NCBI GenBank assembly: GCA_934465295.1
Contig: CAKSKU010000011.1
Location: forward strand, 17,874-81,873
Direction: 5' to 3'
DNA: 64,000 nucleotides
DNA from: an uncultured Oscillospiraceae bacterium
GTDB taxonomy: Bacteria > Bacillota > Clostridia > Oscillospirales > Ruminococcaceae
Shown here: piece after piece, positions 35,321-44,048 of the stretch
Layout: each line of letters opens with the position of its first letter
How positions within the stretch are numbered: position 1 is the first letter of the stretch
Translations under genes and position numbers: made by a program
Notes under the pieces: model-generated
Seen by the model: the letters and a program-made list of their open reading frames with translations, nothing else
Databases searched by the model: none
Told to the model about the DNA's origin: nothing

Positions 35321-35376
35321 AAAAAAGACTTAGGTTGTCAAAACAATAACAACAATAACGAAAGGCGGTCAAACCA

Positions 35377-36408
35377 ATGAACGTAAAAATCATCAACGGC
35401 GTTTCTATGCCGAACATTCCCTGGCAGGAAAAGCCTGCTGACTGCAGAGATGTAGTTTGGAGATATGACGCTAACCCTATCATCAAGAGAGATCAGATCA
35501 TGGTTAAGAAGGCTAACGGATACAGAGAGCCTTCCAACTCCATTTTCAACAGCTCCGTTGTTCCTTTCAAGAACGGCGACTATGAATTCGCAGGCGTTTT
35601 CCGTGTTGACGACAGAGAAAGAAATATGGAACTCCACGTTGGCTTCTCCAAGGACGGTATCCACTGGGATATCAACGAGGAAAGAATCCACTTTGAATGC
35701 GATATCCCCGAAGTTGCACAGTGGCAGTACGGCTACGATCCCCGTGTATGCAAGCTCGAGGGCGAAGACAGATATATCGTAACATGGTGCAATGCTTACG
35801 GCTGGAAGCCAACTATCGGCATAGCTACCACAACTGATTTCAAAACATTCAAGCAGGGCGAAAATGCTTACCTTCCTTTCAACAGAAACGGCGTTATGTT
35901 CCCAAGAAAGATCAACGGCAAGTACATGATGATGAGCCGTCCTTCCGACAGCGGTCATACACCTTTCGGTGATATGTTCATCAGCCAGTCCCCTGACCTC
36001 GTTTACTGGGGCGAGCACAGACACGTTATGGGACCTTCTAAGGGCTGGGAATCCACAAAGATGGGCGCAGGTCCTATTCCGATAGAAACAGACCGCGGCT
36101 GGCTCATTTTCTACCATGGCGTTCTTACTTCCTGCAACGGCTATGTTTACAGCTTCTCCGCCGCTCTCCTCGATAAGGACGAGCCTTGGAAGGTTCTCAA
36201 GAGAGGCGCTTCCTACCTCATTAGCCCACAGACAAGCTATGAGCTTATCGGTGATACAGACGCTGTAACATTCCCATGCGCTAACCTTGTTGACGCTGAC
36301 ACAGGCAGAATTTGCATCTACTACGGCTGCGCTGACACCTGCACAGCTCTCGCATTCACAACTGTTGATGACGTTATGGACTTCCTTGACCACAACAGCC
36401 AGGTTTGA
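35377..36408 (+). CDS. GH130 phosphorylase, probable beta-1,4-mannooligosaccharide phosphorylase
   Basis: A 343-residue cytoplasmic enzyme of the five-bladed propeller family GH130. Key segments are GVSMPNIPWQEKP, the proton-donor region YGYDPRVC, VTWCNAYGWKPTIG, FPRKINGKYMMMSRPSDSG, GPIPIETDRGWLIFYHG and the final IYYGCADTCTALAFTT. As remembered, it resembles R. albus RaMP2 (GH130_2, EC 2.4.1.319) far more than the longer RaMP1. A ten-residue insertion (near MVKKANGYRE, about residues 43-52) appears to be extra. It would phosphorolyse mannooligosaccharides to mannose 1-phosphate. Codon use is strongly biased towards high expression. It has its own promoter and terminator; the functional partners (2-epimerase, GH94) are elsewhere in the window. 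Confidence 0.88.
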   Translation: MNVKIINGVSMPNIPWQEKPADCRDVVWRYDANPIIKRDQIMVKKANGYREPSNSIFNSSVVPFKNGDYEFAGVFRVDDRERNMELHVGFSKDGIHWDINEERIHFECDIPEVAQWQYGYDPRVCKLEGEDRYIVTWCNAYGWKPTIGIATTTDFKTFKQGENAYLPFNRNGVMFPRKINGKYMMMSRPSDSGHTPFGDMFISQSPDLVYWGEHRHVMGPSKGWESTKMGAGPIPIETDRGWLIFYHGVLTSCNGYVYSFSAALLDKDEPWKVLKRGASYLISPQTSYELIGDTDAVTFPCANLVDADTGRICIYYGCADTCTALAFTTVDDVMDFLDHNSQV

Positions 36409-36430
36409 TCGTTATAATTATATAAATAAT

Positions 36431-36470
36431 ATATCCGCTTTCGGTGAAATTGCCGAGAGCGGATATTTTT
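36431..36470 (+). terminator. Terminator of the GH130 gene
   Basis: A 14-base stem ATATCCGCTTTCGG / CCGAGAGCGGATAT (one G-T mismatch) with an eight-base loop and T-run. Confidence 0.9.
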
Positions 36471-36570
36471 ATGCGGATATGTGTTTTGGGGGAGGTCAAT
36501 ACTTGCTTATTATGAAAAAATACATAGGGGAAGTGGTTTTTCTGTCGGTCAAAGGCTTATTTGAAAAAAT

Positions 36571-36660
36571 AAAAGGCACAATTCGCATTTTTGAGGTCAG
36601 AAAACCGCCATTTCAATGCAAATTGTGCCTTTTTGTGGCTTATTATGCTGTTAGTTCTGC
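36571..36660. repeat. Short divergent copy (E) of the dispersed hairpin repeat; possible bidirectional terminator
   Basis: A hairpin with arms AAAAGGCACAATTCGCAT and ATGCAAATTGTGCCTTTT (one mismatch) at 36571-36634, followed by GCTGTTAGTT as in the longer copies at 6.8 and 55.9 kb. A-run on the left and T-run on the right would let it terminate transcription from both sides, including the minus-strand metY gene. Confidence 0.65.
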
Positions 36661-37947
36661 TTAAATATTGTCCAAAGCCTGCTTAACATCTGCGATGATA
36701 TCGTCAACATTTTCAAGTCCGACCGAAAGACGGATAAGTCCGCCGTCGATGCCTGCTGCGGCGAGCTGCTCATCGGAGAGCTGTCTGTGCGTTGCGGAAG
36801 CAGGGTGAAGTACGCAGGTGCGGATATCGGCAACGTGAACTTCGTTCGATGCGAGCTTCAGGCTGTCCATAAACTTCACTGCGTTGTCTCTGCCGCCCTT
36901 TATCGAAACGGAAATTACGCCGCTTGTGCCGAGTGGGAGATACTTGTCAGCGAGAGCTTTATATTTGTTGCCTTCAAGCGCAGGATAGAACACGCTCTCG
37001 ACCTTATCGCTCGTCTGGAGGAATTTTGCGACTTTGAGTGCGTTCTCGCAATACTTTGGCATTCTTACCGCAAGCGTTTCCAGTCCGAGATTGAGCAGGA
37101 ACGACGAATTTGCTGCGGGATAGCAGCCGAAATCACGCATAAGCTGCATTCTTGCCTTTGTGATGTACGGTGCGGCAGGGTATTTCTCGGTATAAACGAT
37201 GCCGTGGTAGCTTTCGTCGGGTTCGGTCATGCAGGGGAACTTTCCGTTCGCCCAGTTGAATTTGCCGCTGTCAACGATAACGCCGCCGACCTGAACTGCG
37301 TGACCGTCCATATACTTAGAGGTAGAGTGTACAACGATATCTGCGCCCCATTCGATAGGTCTGCAAAGGATAGGCGTTGCGAATGTATTGTCAACGATGA
37401 GCGGAACGCCGTGTGCGTGAGCGCAGTTTGCCCATTTTTCGATATCGAATACGTTGAGTGCAGGGTTTGCGATAGTTTCGCCGAAAACAGCCTTAGTATT
37501 GTCCTTGAATGCGGCGTTGATCTCGTCCTCGCTTGCGTCGCAGTTCACCCATATACACTCGATGCCCATTCTTTTGAGCGTGAAGCCGAAGAGGTTTATC
37601 GTTCCGCCGTAAATCGCCGATGAAGCGATAAAGCTGTCGCCTGCTTCAAGAATGTTGAGGATAGACAAAAGCGAAGCCGCCTGACCGCTTGAAGTACACA
37701 TAGCGGCAGCACCGCCTTCGAGAGCTGCTATCTTCTTTTCGACCGCATCGGTCGTGGGATTTTCAAAGCGTGAGTAGATAAGGCTCTTTGTGGGGTCGTC
37801 AAAAACAGCGGCTACATCGTCCGTAGAATCATAGACATAAGTTGTACTCTGCACGATAGGCACAACACGCGGCTCGCCGTTCTTGGGTGAATAGCCTGCG
37901 TGCAGGCATTTGGTCTCGATCTTTGCGTCCTTGCTCATTTCTTTCAT
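36661..37947 (-). CDS. metY: O-acetylhomoserine sulfhydrylase (MetY), PLP enzyme
   Basis: A 428-residue member of the Cys/Met metabolism PLP family. It shows SRFENPTTDAVEKKIAALEGG, the cofactor-binding SSGQAA, NPALNVFDIE, DNTFATPILCRP and the Schiff-base lysine in VHSTSKYMDGH, ending VADIRTCVLHPASATHRQL and IRLSVGLENVDDI. The length and the insertion around the KFNWANGKFPCMTEPD loop are typical of O-acetylhomoserine aminocarboxypropyltransferases, which make homocysteine from O-acetylhomoserine and sulfide. Cystathionine gamma-synthase-type enzymes are shorter. The start at 37947 follows GGAGG by nine bases. It is monocistronic; no S-box riboswitch is seen in the short leader. Confidence 0.9.
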   Translation of the reverse strand: MKEMSKDAKIETKCLHAGYSPKNGEPRVVPIVQSTTYVYDSTDDVAAVFDDPTKSLIYSRFENPTTDAVEKKIAALEGGAAAMCTSSGQAASLLSILNILEAGDSFIASSAIYGGTINLFGFTLKRMGIECIWVNCDASEDEINAAFKDNTKAVFGETIANPALNVFDIEKWANCAHAHGVPLIVDNTFATPILCRPIEWGADIVVHSTSKYMDGHAVQVGGVIVDSGKFNWANGKFPCMTEPDESYHGIVYTEKYPAAPYITKARMQLMRDFGCYPAANSSFLLNLGLETLAVRMPKYCENALKVAKFLQTSDKVESVFYPALEGNKYKALADKYLPLGTSGVISVSIKGGRDNAVKFMDSLKLASNEVHVADIRTCVLHPASATHRQLSDEQLAAAGIDGGLIRLSVGLENVDDIIADVKQALDNI

Positions 37948-37990
37948 TTTAAAATTCCTCCAGTCAAGGTTTATATACTAATACCCATAA

Positions 37991-38019
37991 ATTATAGCAT
38001 ATTGCAGGATTTTTTTCAA
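37991..38019 (-). promoter_or_regulatory. Promoter of metY
   Basis: On the minus strand TTGAAA (38014-38019), a 17-base spacer and TATAAT (37991-37996). Confidence 0.6.
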
Positions 38020-38029
38020 GAGAAAGGAG

Positions 38030-38242
38030 AAGATAATTGATAATTATTAGTTAACAGTTAATAGTTAATAGCTGACGGTTTTCAATTGATAATTTTGAGT
38101 CGGAACAAAATGGGAAGCTGCTTTTGATTTTTTGCTCAAATTGCTTATACAAATAAAACAGGAGCATGCCGATGACGGTTTGCTCCTGTTAGTAAGTTTA
38201 TTGACAATTATCAACTATCAATTATCAATTGTCAATTAAAAT
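38030..38242. repeat. AT-rich CAATTGATAATT-type repeats around a terminator
   Basis: Runs of variants of CAATTATCAATTGTCAATT occur at 38198-38240, and related TTAACAGTTAATAGTTAATA and TTCAATTGATAATTTTG at 38050-38095. The same motif recurs at 43856-43895 and 43965-44010. They are self-complementary and may be insertion-prone intergenic repeats. No gene is seen. Confidence 0.6.
38150..38189 (-). terminator. Terminator of the GH94 gene
   Basis: On the minus strand the stem ACAGGAGCA / TGCTCCTGT encloses a 14-base loop and is followed by TTTTATTTG. Confidence 0.75.
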
Positions 38243-38244
38243 TT

Positions 38245-40644
38245 TTATTTGCCGAGTGTAACAACAACTTCGTTAACGTCCTTAAGCTTTGCAGCAGGGA
38301 TAAGGTTGCCCTCGAGCTTTTCGCCGTTGAGAACTACGCTTGCTACGCCGCTTTCTGCACCGTTAGGATTGTTGAAGGTCATATTGAGCTTCTTTCCTCT
38401 GAATGTCTTTTCTACTGTGTAGGACTTCCATTCGGAAGGAATTGAAGGATTAACTACAAGTCCCTCTGCATTCGGACGCATACCGAGGATACCCTCAACT
38501 GTACCTACCATTACTGTGGATGCTGTACCTGTGAGCCAATGAACGTGTGCTCTTCCTGCGAACGGGCTGTCCTTGCCCTCAACGAACTGACCGTAAACGT
38601 ATGGTTCGAGGCATCTGTGGTCTGCATTGTCATTGTATGTTGCAGGAGCTGCTTCCTTCCAGTATTTATAAGCACGGTTGCCGTGACCGAGGAGGGATTC
38701 TGCAAGAATGAGCCAGCCCTGCGGCTGTGAGAAGATACCTGCATTTTCCTTTGTGCACTTGTTGAAGCACTGCATAAGTGCGCCGTTGAAGCCGTGTTCA
38801 ACATAAGGAGGATACATTACCATTGCGCCGTAAGGAGTGTTGAGTTCTCTTTCAACGCTGTCCATAGCCTTTTCAGCCTGTTCCTTGCTTGCAAAACCGG
38901 AGATAACGGACCATGACTGTGGGTTGAGCCACATATTTGCTTCGGGGTCTGTTCTCTGACCGATAACAGCGCCGTCTTCCTTGTAACCTCTGATCCATCT
39001 GTCCTCGTTCCAGCAAGCTGCGAGGATCTCGTCAAGCTTAGCCTTGATATCGTCGAGCTGCTTGATGTAGTCGGCATCGTTTTTGAGAACTGCATATTCA
39101 CGGAGGATCTTAACTGCATATACGAGCTGGAAAGCAACGAATGTGGATTCGCCCTTCTTGCCGAGACGGAGGCAGTCGTTCCAGTCAGCGTGAAGACCTG
39201 CAGGCATACCGTGGTTGCCGAGGTGGTTCATCGAGAACATGATAGCTCTCTTGAGGTGGTCATAAACTGTACCCTTTTCTTCGTCGTTAGCGTAGAAAAT
39301 TTCTTCATCGAGGAATGCGATGTCGCCGCTTTCGGAGATGTACTTGTAAATTGTCGGGAAGAGCCAGAGAGCATCGTCGGCACGGTAAGAGGGGTGACCT
39401 GTTTCCTTAGCGTAAGCTGTGTTCTCGTCGTTCTCGTCAGGGTGATTTTCGTGACCTGCGTTATGAGTGTACTTAACGAGCGGAAGTCCTGCGCCGTTGG
39501 TTACCTGAGCGGAAAGCATAAATTCGATCTGCTTCTTAGCCATTTCGGGAGCAAGGTGAATGATACCCTGGATATCCTGAACGGTATCACGGTAGCCGAA
39601 GCCGTTACGAAGTCCGCAGTACTGGAATGAAGCTGCTCTCGACCAGATGAATGTGATGAAGCAGTTGTATGCGTTCCAAACGTTTACCATATTGTTGAAG
39701 TCGGCATCGGGAGTATTTACCTGGAGGTTGCCGAGCTTTTCGTGCCAGTAGTTCTTGAGTTCCTCAACTTCAGCCTCAACAACGCCTGCCTTTTCGTACT
39801 TAGCGATAATTTCCTTAGCAACAGCTTCGGGCTTCTGACCGAGAACGTATGTGAGTTCCTTTGTTTCGCCCGGCTGGAGAACGATGTCGCTCTGGAGTGC
39901 GCCGCAGGAGTTTGTGTTGTAGTTGAGCTGACCCTTAAGACCGTCTTCGATGCCCTTAGGATTTGCATAGCTTCTGTATGAGCCAACGAAAGAATCACGG
40001 TCACCGCAGTAAGCATCTACCTTTGCCTTGGCAACGCCGAGGAAACGCTCGTTGTTAGGATTCTTGAAAATTTCGTTCTGCTTCTGGAGGATAAAGTTAT
40101 CCTTGAAGTAGGTGCGTGTGATGAAGAGTGTGTACTGGAGGTTTACCTGATCCTGCTCGTAGTTGTTGTCGTTTACGAATTCGCAGTAGCCGGTAACGGA
40201 AAGCTTTCTCGGCTTGCTGTCGGTATTTGTTATCTTTGCAGCCCAGACTTCGTATGTAGCGTCCTTTGGAACATAGTATGTAACTTCGGACTTGATACCC
40301 TTGTATTCGGAAGTGATAACTGTGTAAGCAGTACCGTGACGGCATTCGCTCTTGAATTCAGCGAGATCCTTGCATACAGGCGCCCAGGAAGCAGACCAGT
40401 ATTCGCCTGTTTCGCCGTCCTTGATGTAAACATAACGTCCCGGCTGGTCAACTGCAACGGAGTTGAAACGGTAACGGATAACACGACCGTTAGCGCCGCT
40501 CTTTACGAAGCTGTAACCGCCTGCGTTGTTGGAGATGATAGCGCCGTATTCGGGAGAACCGAGGTAGTTCGCCCAAGGTGCGGGAGTTTCTGGATTTGTG
40601 ATGACATATTCCTTATTTGCAAGGTCAAAATGTCCGTAGTTCAT
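38245..40644 (-). CDS. cbpA: GH94 cellobiose phosphorylase
   Basis: A 799-residue cytoplasmic enzyme matching the size of known cellobiose phosphorylases. It starts MNYGHFDLANKEYVITNP. The general acid lies in HADWNDC with aspartate 490, the same number as in the Cellvibrio gilvus enzyme as I recall it. Around it are YCGLRNGFGYRDTVQDIQG, HPSYRADDALWLFPT and the phosphate-side AHVHWLTGTASTVM. It converts cellobiose and phosphate to glucose 1-phosphate and glucose. Heavy use of preferred codons implies high expression. The N-terminal segments agree with cellobiose, not chitobiose or cellodextrin, phosphorylases, but specificity is inferred. The gene is monocistronic and has its own promoter and terminator. 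Confidence 0.92.
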   Translation of the reverse strand: MNYGHFDLANKEYVITNPETPAPWANYLGSPEYGAIISNNAGGYSFVKSGANGRVIRYRFNSVAVDQPGRYVYIKDGETGEYWSASWAPVCKDLAEFKSECRHGTAYTVITSEYKGIKSEVTYYVPKDATYEVWAAKITNTDSKPRKLSVTGYCEFVNDNNYEQDQVNLQYTLFITRTYFKDNFILQKQNEIFKNPNNERFLGVAKAKVDAYCGDRDSFVGSYRSYANPKGIEDGLKGQLNYNTNSCGALQSDIVLQPGETKELTYVLGQKPEAVAKEIIAKYEKAGVVEAEVEELKNYWHEKLGNLQVNTPDADFNNMVNVWNAYNCFITFIWSRAASFQYCGLRNGFGYRDTVQDIQGIIHLAPEMAKKQIEFMLSAQVTNGAGLPLVKYTHNAGHENHPDENDENTAYAKETGHPSYRADDALWLFPTIYKYISESGDIAFLDEEIFYANDEEKGTVYDHLKRAIMFSMNHLGNHGMPAGLHADWNDCLRLGKKGESTFVAFQLVYAVKILREYAVLKNDADYIKQLDDIKAKLDEILAACWNEDRWIRGYKEDGAVIGQRTDPEANMWLNPQSWSVISGFASKEQAEKAMDSVERELNTPYGAMVMYPPYVEHGFNGALMQCFNKCTKENAGIFSQPQGWLILAESLLGHGNRAYKYWKEAAPATYNDNADHRCLEPYVYGQFVEGKDSPFAGRAHVHWLTGTASTVMVGTVEGILGMRPNAEGLVVNPSIPSEWKSYTVEKTFRGKKLNMTFNNPNGAESGVASVVLNGEKLEGNLIPAAKLKDVNEVVVTLGK

Positions 40645-40752
40645 GGGAACACGCTCCTTTGAAATCTTAATATTTTTACATTTTTCTGAAAAAACGCAAA
40701 GACACCCCTTTGGATAAAATTGCCTTGTAATCGTTTCTTCATTGTTATTTCA

Positions 40753-40781
40753 ATTGTATCATTTTCACACAGACATTTCAA
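40753..40781 (-). promoter_or_regulatory. Candidate promoter of the GH94 gene
   Basis: On the minus strand TTGAAA (40776-40781), a 17-base spacer and TACAAT (40753-40758), with a leader of about 100 bases. The rest of the gap 40645-41078 holds the plus-strand promoter and a GC-rich hairpin listed separately. Confidence 0.55.
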
Positions 40782-40881
40782 GGGGGTATCAAAAAAATTC
40801 ACAATTTCAAACGATTAAGGCGGTCAAAAACTTTGCAAAATGACATAAAACGGGTATTAAAGTCAATACTTCCATTAATAA

Positions 40882-40910
40882 TTGACAGCATCGGGCAAAA
40901 ATGATAGAAT
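40882..40910 (+). promoter_or_regulatory. Promoter of the nucleoside phosphorylase gene
   Basis: TTGACA (40882-40887), a 17-base spacer and TAGAAT (40905-40910). The leader contains the GC-rich hairpin at 40961-40979. Confidence 0.65.
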
Positions 40911-40955
40911 GATAGTATAATATTTGTTTTTATCGTCATAACCACTATGTTTTAA

Positions 40956-40984
40956 TGTAGGGGACGGGTTTCCCGTCCCGCTGT
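40956..40984. repeat. GC-rich hairpin repeat, copy 1
   Basis: GGGACGGG TTT CCCGTCCC (40961-40979) is a perfect eight-base stem with a three-base loop within TGTAG...GCTGTC. A second, slightly decayed copy lies at 43922-43950. It is in the leader of the nucleoside phosphorylase transcript but lacks a T-run, so it is not an ordinary terminator. Confidence 0.75.
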
Positions 40985-41078
40985 CACAAATATCATACAA
41001 AAACGGGCGGAATTAGCCCTTGCAATACTTTATCAATAGATAAAGTAAAAATTACAATCTATGAAAGGAGCGCTTATA

Positions 41079-41855
41079 ATGATAACAGATTCCTTCGACA
41101 ATAAAACCGAAGCTATTATCAAGCCGCAGAGGAGAGCCGATGCGCCCTCGGTCGATGTTATGATAATCACTTTTTCGTATATCATCGAGGAATACATACT
41201 GGATAATTTCGACTGTAAGCAGATAGCCACGCTTTATAATGCTACCGGAGTTACGCCCGTTTATCGGATAGAATATAAGGACAAAAAGATAGGCTTTTTC
41301 AAGACATATATAGGCGCTCCGAGTACAGTGGGTTCTGTTGAGGAAATTCTTGCGGAAGTTGATACAAATAAGTTTATTATGTTCGGCGGCGCAGGCTGTC
41401 TTGACAGGGATATTGCAAGGGGAAAGGTAATTATTCCGACAGATGCTTACCGTGATGAGGGAACTTCGTATCATTACGCCCCTGCCGCCGATTATATTAC
41501 CATAAAAAATGCTGACGTTGTTGCCGATTTTATGGAGCAGGCGAATATCCCGTATGTCCTCGGGAAAACATGGACGACCGATGCCTTTTACCGAGAAACA
41601 AAGGGCAATTTTGAAAAGCGCAGGCAGGACGGCTGTATCGCTGTGGAAATGGAATGTGCGGCTGTTCAGGCGGTGTGCGATTTTCGGGGTGCGGAGCTTT
41701 ATAATTTTCTGGAAAGCGGCGACCTTCTGGACGCTCCCGAGTGGGATCCAAGGTCTGAATTCACCTGCAACGGTTCACAGCACGACCCTCGGTATTTTAT
41801 GATGGCGCTTGAACTTGCCTGCTATATTTGCAACAGGTGCAAGCCCTTGACATAA
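41079..41855 (+). CDS. Nucleoside phosphorylase (uridine phosphorylase-like)
   Basis: A 258-residue member of the PNP/UDP phosphorylase superfamily. It shows FFKTYIGAPSTVGSVEEIL, the glycine-rich MFGGAGCLDRDIARGKVIIP, the EGTSYHYAP loop, and the ribose-binding IAVEMECAAVQAVCDFRG. It would cleave a nucleoside with phosphate to give ribose 1-phosphate and base in the cytoplasm. The substrate is not clear; a uridine-type enzyme seems most likely. The ATG at 41079 is chosen because AAAGGAG is ten bases upstream. An ATG at 41061 would place that site inside the gene. A lipoprotein and TatD follow and may be co-transcribed. Confidence 0.85.
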   Translation: MITDSFDNKTEAIIKPQRRADAPSVDVMIITFSYIIEEYILDNFDCKQIATLYNATGVTPVYRIEYKDKKIGFFKTYIGAPSTVGSVEEILAEVDTNKFIMFGGAGCLDRDIARGKVIIPTDAYRDEGTSYHYAPAADYITIKNADVVADFMEQANIPYVLGKTWTTDAFYRETKGNFEKRRQDGCIAVEMECAAVQAVCDFRGAELYNFLESGDLLDAPEWDPRSEFTCNGSQHDPRYFMMALELACYICNRCKPLT

Positions 41856-41891
41856 TTTGCATATCAAAAATCGGCTATGAAAGGAACTGCT

Positions 41892-43091
41892 ATGAAATTA
41901 AAAAAGATGATCCCTGCGGTGGTGCTTGCGATCTGCCTTGCCGCCTGTGCAGATCAGACCGATGAAAATGTTCGGACGGACATTACAGCCGCCGCTTCGT
42001 CCGAAACTGTAACCGAAACTGTTCAAGCGGAAGAAACGACTGCCGAAACGGCTGAAACTACTATTATAACAACTGCCGAAGCTGCACCGCTTTATGAGCT
42101 TGACGAGGACAGGAAAGCCGAACGCACATACGCCGAGATTTCGGACGATACGCCGTTTTTCTCCTGCGGATATGAGCAGACGGGGCTTGCTTCTGCGGAG
42201 GATTTTTCCGACAAGGCTCTTATTGAAAGTGCAAAGGAAGCATTGCTTTTCTCTGAGGTATATACCGAGCTTTACGATGATGTCAAAAGCCGCCTGCCCG
42301 ACCGAGAGCCTGCGATCGCTGTCGGCTGTTCAAAGGTGATGACTTTCGACCTTGACGGGAACGGCTTGGACGAGTATGCGTTTCTGTTCAGCTTTAAACC
42401 CGATTTTGACAATAATGACGAGGAAATGATGATGAATGTTTGGGGTGCGATTGACCCGAATACGCCTTATGCTGTTGTACTCCGTGGAGATAATGGCAAG
42501 TTTTATACTAACAGTCAAAAATATGCAATGAACGCAGACCTTTATATCCTCAATTATGGGAGCTTTGCACAGTTTGTCGTTGACGGCGGCGTGAGCAACA
42601 ATTCATCCTGCGCAGATTATTTCAGCTATTATGACGGCGAATTTGAGCTTGAACTCCGTGAGTTCCGCAAATATGCAATTCTTGACGGGACGTTCCTTAT
42701 TCAGACAATGGCGCAGGCTTCAAACGCTTGGCTTATCATATGGGACGATGAAATAAAGGGCTATGTGACCCCCGAGGCTGTGACGGTTTCCCGTGAGGAG
42801 CGTGACGAAATATTTGAAAATCTGCCGCTTGATGCTGATGAAAAGGCTTATTTTGCAGACTTTAATATTTGTATTATAGGCAATTATTTCTACTCACTGT
42901 ATAACACCAGACAATACGGCAAAACCTTTATAAAGGACGAAAACGGCGAATTCCAAAGCTTTGACGGTCTGAAAGGCTATGCTGTAAATGAACGCATAAT
43001 GTGTTACAATGACCCGTTCGAGATACCTTTTGCAAAAGAGCTTGACTATGAAAAAATAATTGAAAAAAGCAAAGGAGAACCAAAATGCTGA
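41892..43091 (+). CDS. Lipoprotein of unknown function with DLDGNG motif
   Basis: A 399-residue protein with a lipoprotein signal (lipobox LAAC, cysteine 19) and a Thr/Glu/Ala-rich linker (about 22-65). A large domain follows that includes FDLDGNGLDEYAFLF (about residues 150-164), an EF-hand or FG-GAP-like calcium loop. I do not recognise the rest. It should sit on the outer face of the cytoplasmic membrane. It starts behind GAAAGGAA and ends by overlapping the TatD start by seven bases, which indicates coupled translation. Its plan resembles the lipoprotein at 30578. Confidence 0.65.
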   Translation: MKLKKMIPAVVLAICLAACADQTDENVRTDITAAASSETVTETVQAEETTAETAETTIITTAEAAPLYELDEDRKAERTYAEISDDTPFFSCGYEQTGLASAEDFSDKALIESAKEALLFSEVYTELYDDVKSRLPDREPAIAVGCSKVMTFDLDGNGLDEYAFLFSFKPDFDNNDEEMMMNVWGAIDPNTPYAVVLRGDNGKFYTNSQKYAMNADLYILNYGSFAQFVVDGGVSNNSSCADYFSYYDGEFELELREFRKYAILDGTFLIQTMAQASNAWLIIWDDEIKGYVTPEAVTVSREERDEIFENLPLDADEKAYFADFNICIIGNYFYSLYNTRQYGKTFIKDENGEFQSFDGLKGYAVNERIMCYNDPFEIPFAKELDYEKIIEKSKGEPKC

Positions 43092-43873
43092 CATATATTG
43101 ATTCACACGCACATTATGATGACGAGCAGTTTGATGCTGACCGTGACGAACTGCTCCCGAAGCTTCACGAAAACGGCGTTCGGAATATCATAAACATCGG
43201 CTGTTCAATGGAACGCTCGGAGTTTTCCGTTGAGCTTGCGAAGAAGTATCCGTTCGTCTATGCGGCAGTAGGGATCCACCCCGAGGACGCTTCGGGTGCG
43301 CCGAGTGATTACCTTGAAAAAATCCGCAGGCTTGCGGAGTATGAAAAGGTCGTTGCTATCGGCGAGATAGGTCTTGACTATCATTTTGAGGGCTATGACC
43401 GTGAGATGCAGATGCGCTTTTTTGAGGAGCAGCTTGACCTTGCGAAAGAAATGGGTCTGCCCGTAGTTATCCATTCCCGTGATGCGACTGAGGACACGAT
43501 GGATATTCTCGGCAAAAGGGGAGAGGTGAAAGGCGTTATGCACTGCTTTTCGGGTTCGGCAGAAACGGCAAAGCAGGTGCTGAAGCTCGGAATGAACATA
43601 AGCTTCACGGGCGTTCTCACATTTAAAAATGCACGGAAAGCGATCGAAGCACTTAAAGTAACACCGCTCGACAGGCTCCTGCTCGAAACCGACTGCCCCT
43701 ATATGGCGCCCGAGCCGAACAGAGGAAAACGCTGCGACAGCGGTATGATAGTGAATGTTATCGACAAAATTGCCGAGGTCAAGGGAGTTTCCCCCGAGGA
43801 AGTTGCGGAACAGACGACGGAGAACACGAAGAAACTGTTTTCAATTAACAATCTTAATTCAATTGACAATTGA
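43085..43873 (+). CDS. tatD: TatD-family metal-dependent hydrolase (DNase)
   Basis: A 262-residue TIM-barrel hydrolase. Metal ligands are visible as SHAHYDD (HxH), AIGEIGLDYH (glutamate), VIHSRDA and MHCFSG (histidines) and LLETDCPYMAP (aspartate). TatD proteins are cytoplasmic 3'-5' DNases, also proposed as D-aminoacyl-tRNA deacylase-like enzymes. The core matches usual length, but the last eight residues NNLNSIDN are encoded by the AT-rich CAATT-type repeat that follows, so a repeat insertion has replaced the natural stop. The gene overlaps the lipoprotein by seven bases. Confidence 0.9.
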   Translation: MLTYIDSHAHYDDEQFDADRDELLPKLHENGVRNIINIGCSMERSEFSVELAKKYPFVYAAVGIHPEDASGAPSDYLEKIRRLAEYEKVVAIGEIGLDYHFEGYDREMQMRFFEEQLDLAKEMGLPVVIHSRDATEDTMDILGKRGEVKGVMHCFSGSAETAKQVLKLGMNISFTGVLTFKNARKAIEALKVTPLDRLLLETDCPYMAPEPNRGKRCDSGMIVNVIDKIAEVKGVSPEEVAEQTTENTKKLFSINNLNSIDN

Positions 43874-44012
43874 TAATTGACAATTGATAATTTTATTTTT
43901 TATGGGCAAATTGGGCTTATTCCGTAGGGGGACGGGTTTCCTGTCCTGCTGTTGGCGATGTCATTAAAAACTGTTAATTGTCAATTCTCAATTTTCAATT
44001 ATCAATTAGCAA
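43856..44012. repeat. AT-rich CAATTGATAATT repeats and GC-rich hairpin copy 2
   Basis: Direct and inverted variants of CAATTGACAATTGATAATT flank (43856-43895 and 43965-44010) a central TAGGGGGACGGGTTTCC...TGTCC element (43922-43950) that matches the hairpin at 40961 with two changes. The block looks like one inserted unit. The rest of the gap to the secA promoter is unremarkable. Confidence 0.7.
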
Positions 44013-44019
44013 ATAGCCA

Positions 44020-44048
44020 TTGACAAAACCCCGATTTTGTTATATAAT
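44020..44048 (+). promoter_or_regulatory. Perfect consensus promoter of secA
   Basis: TTGACA (44020-44025), a 17-base spacer and TATAAT (44043-44048). Confidence 0.8.

Noticed and set aside
35338..36393. 351-codon open frame antisense to the GH130 gene
   Set aside because: Shadow of a highly biased, well-recognised enzyme gene.
37948..37990. Possible S-box riboswitch before metY
   Set aside because: The leader is only about 35-40 bases long, far too short for a SAM riboswitch.
38030..38242. CRISPR-like appearance of repeated CAATTATC motifs
   Set aside because: Units are short, variable and self-complementary, without equal-length spacers or nearby cas genes.
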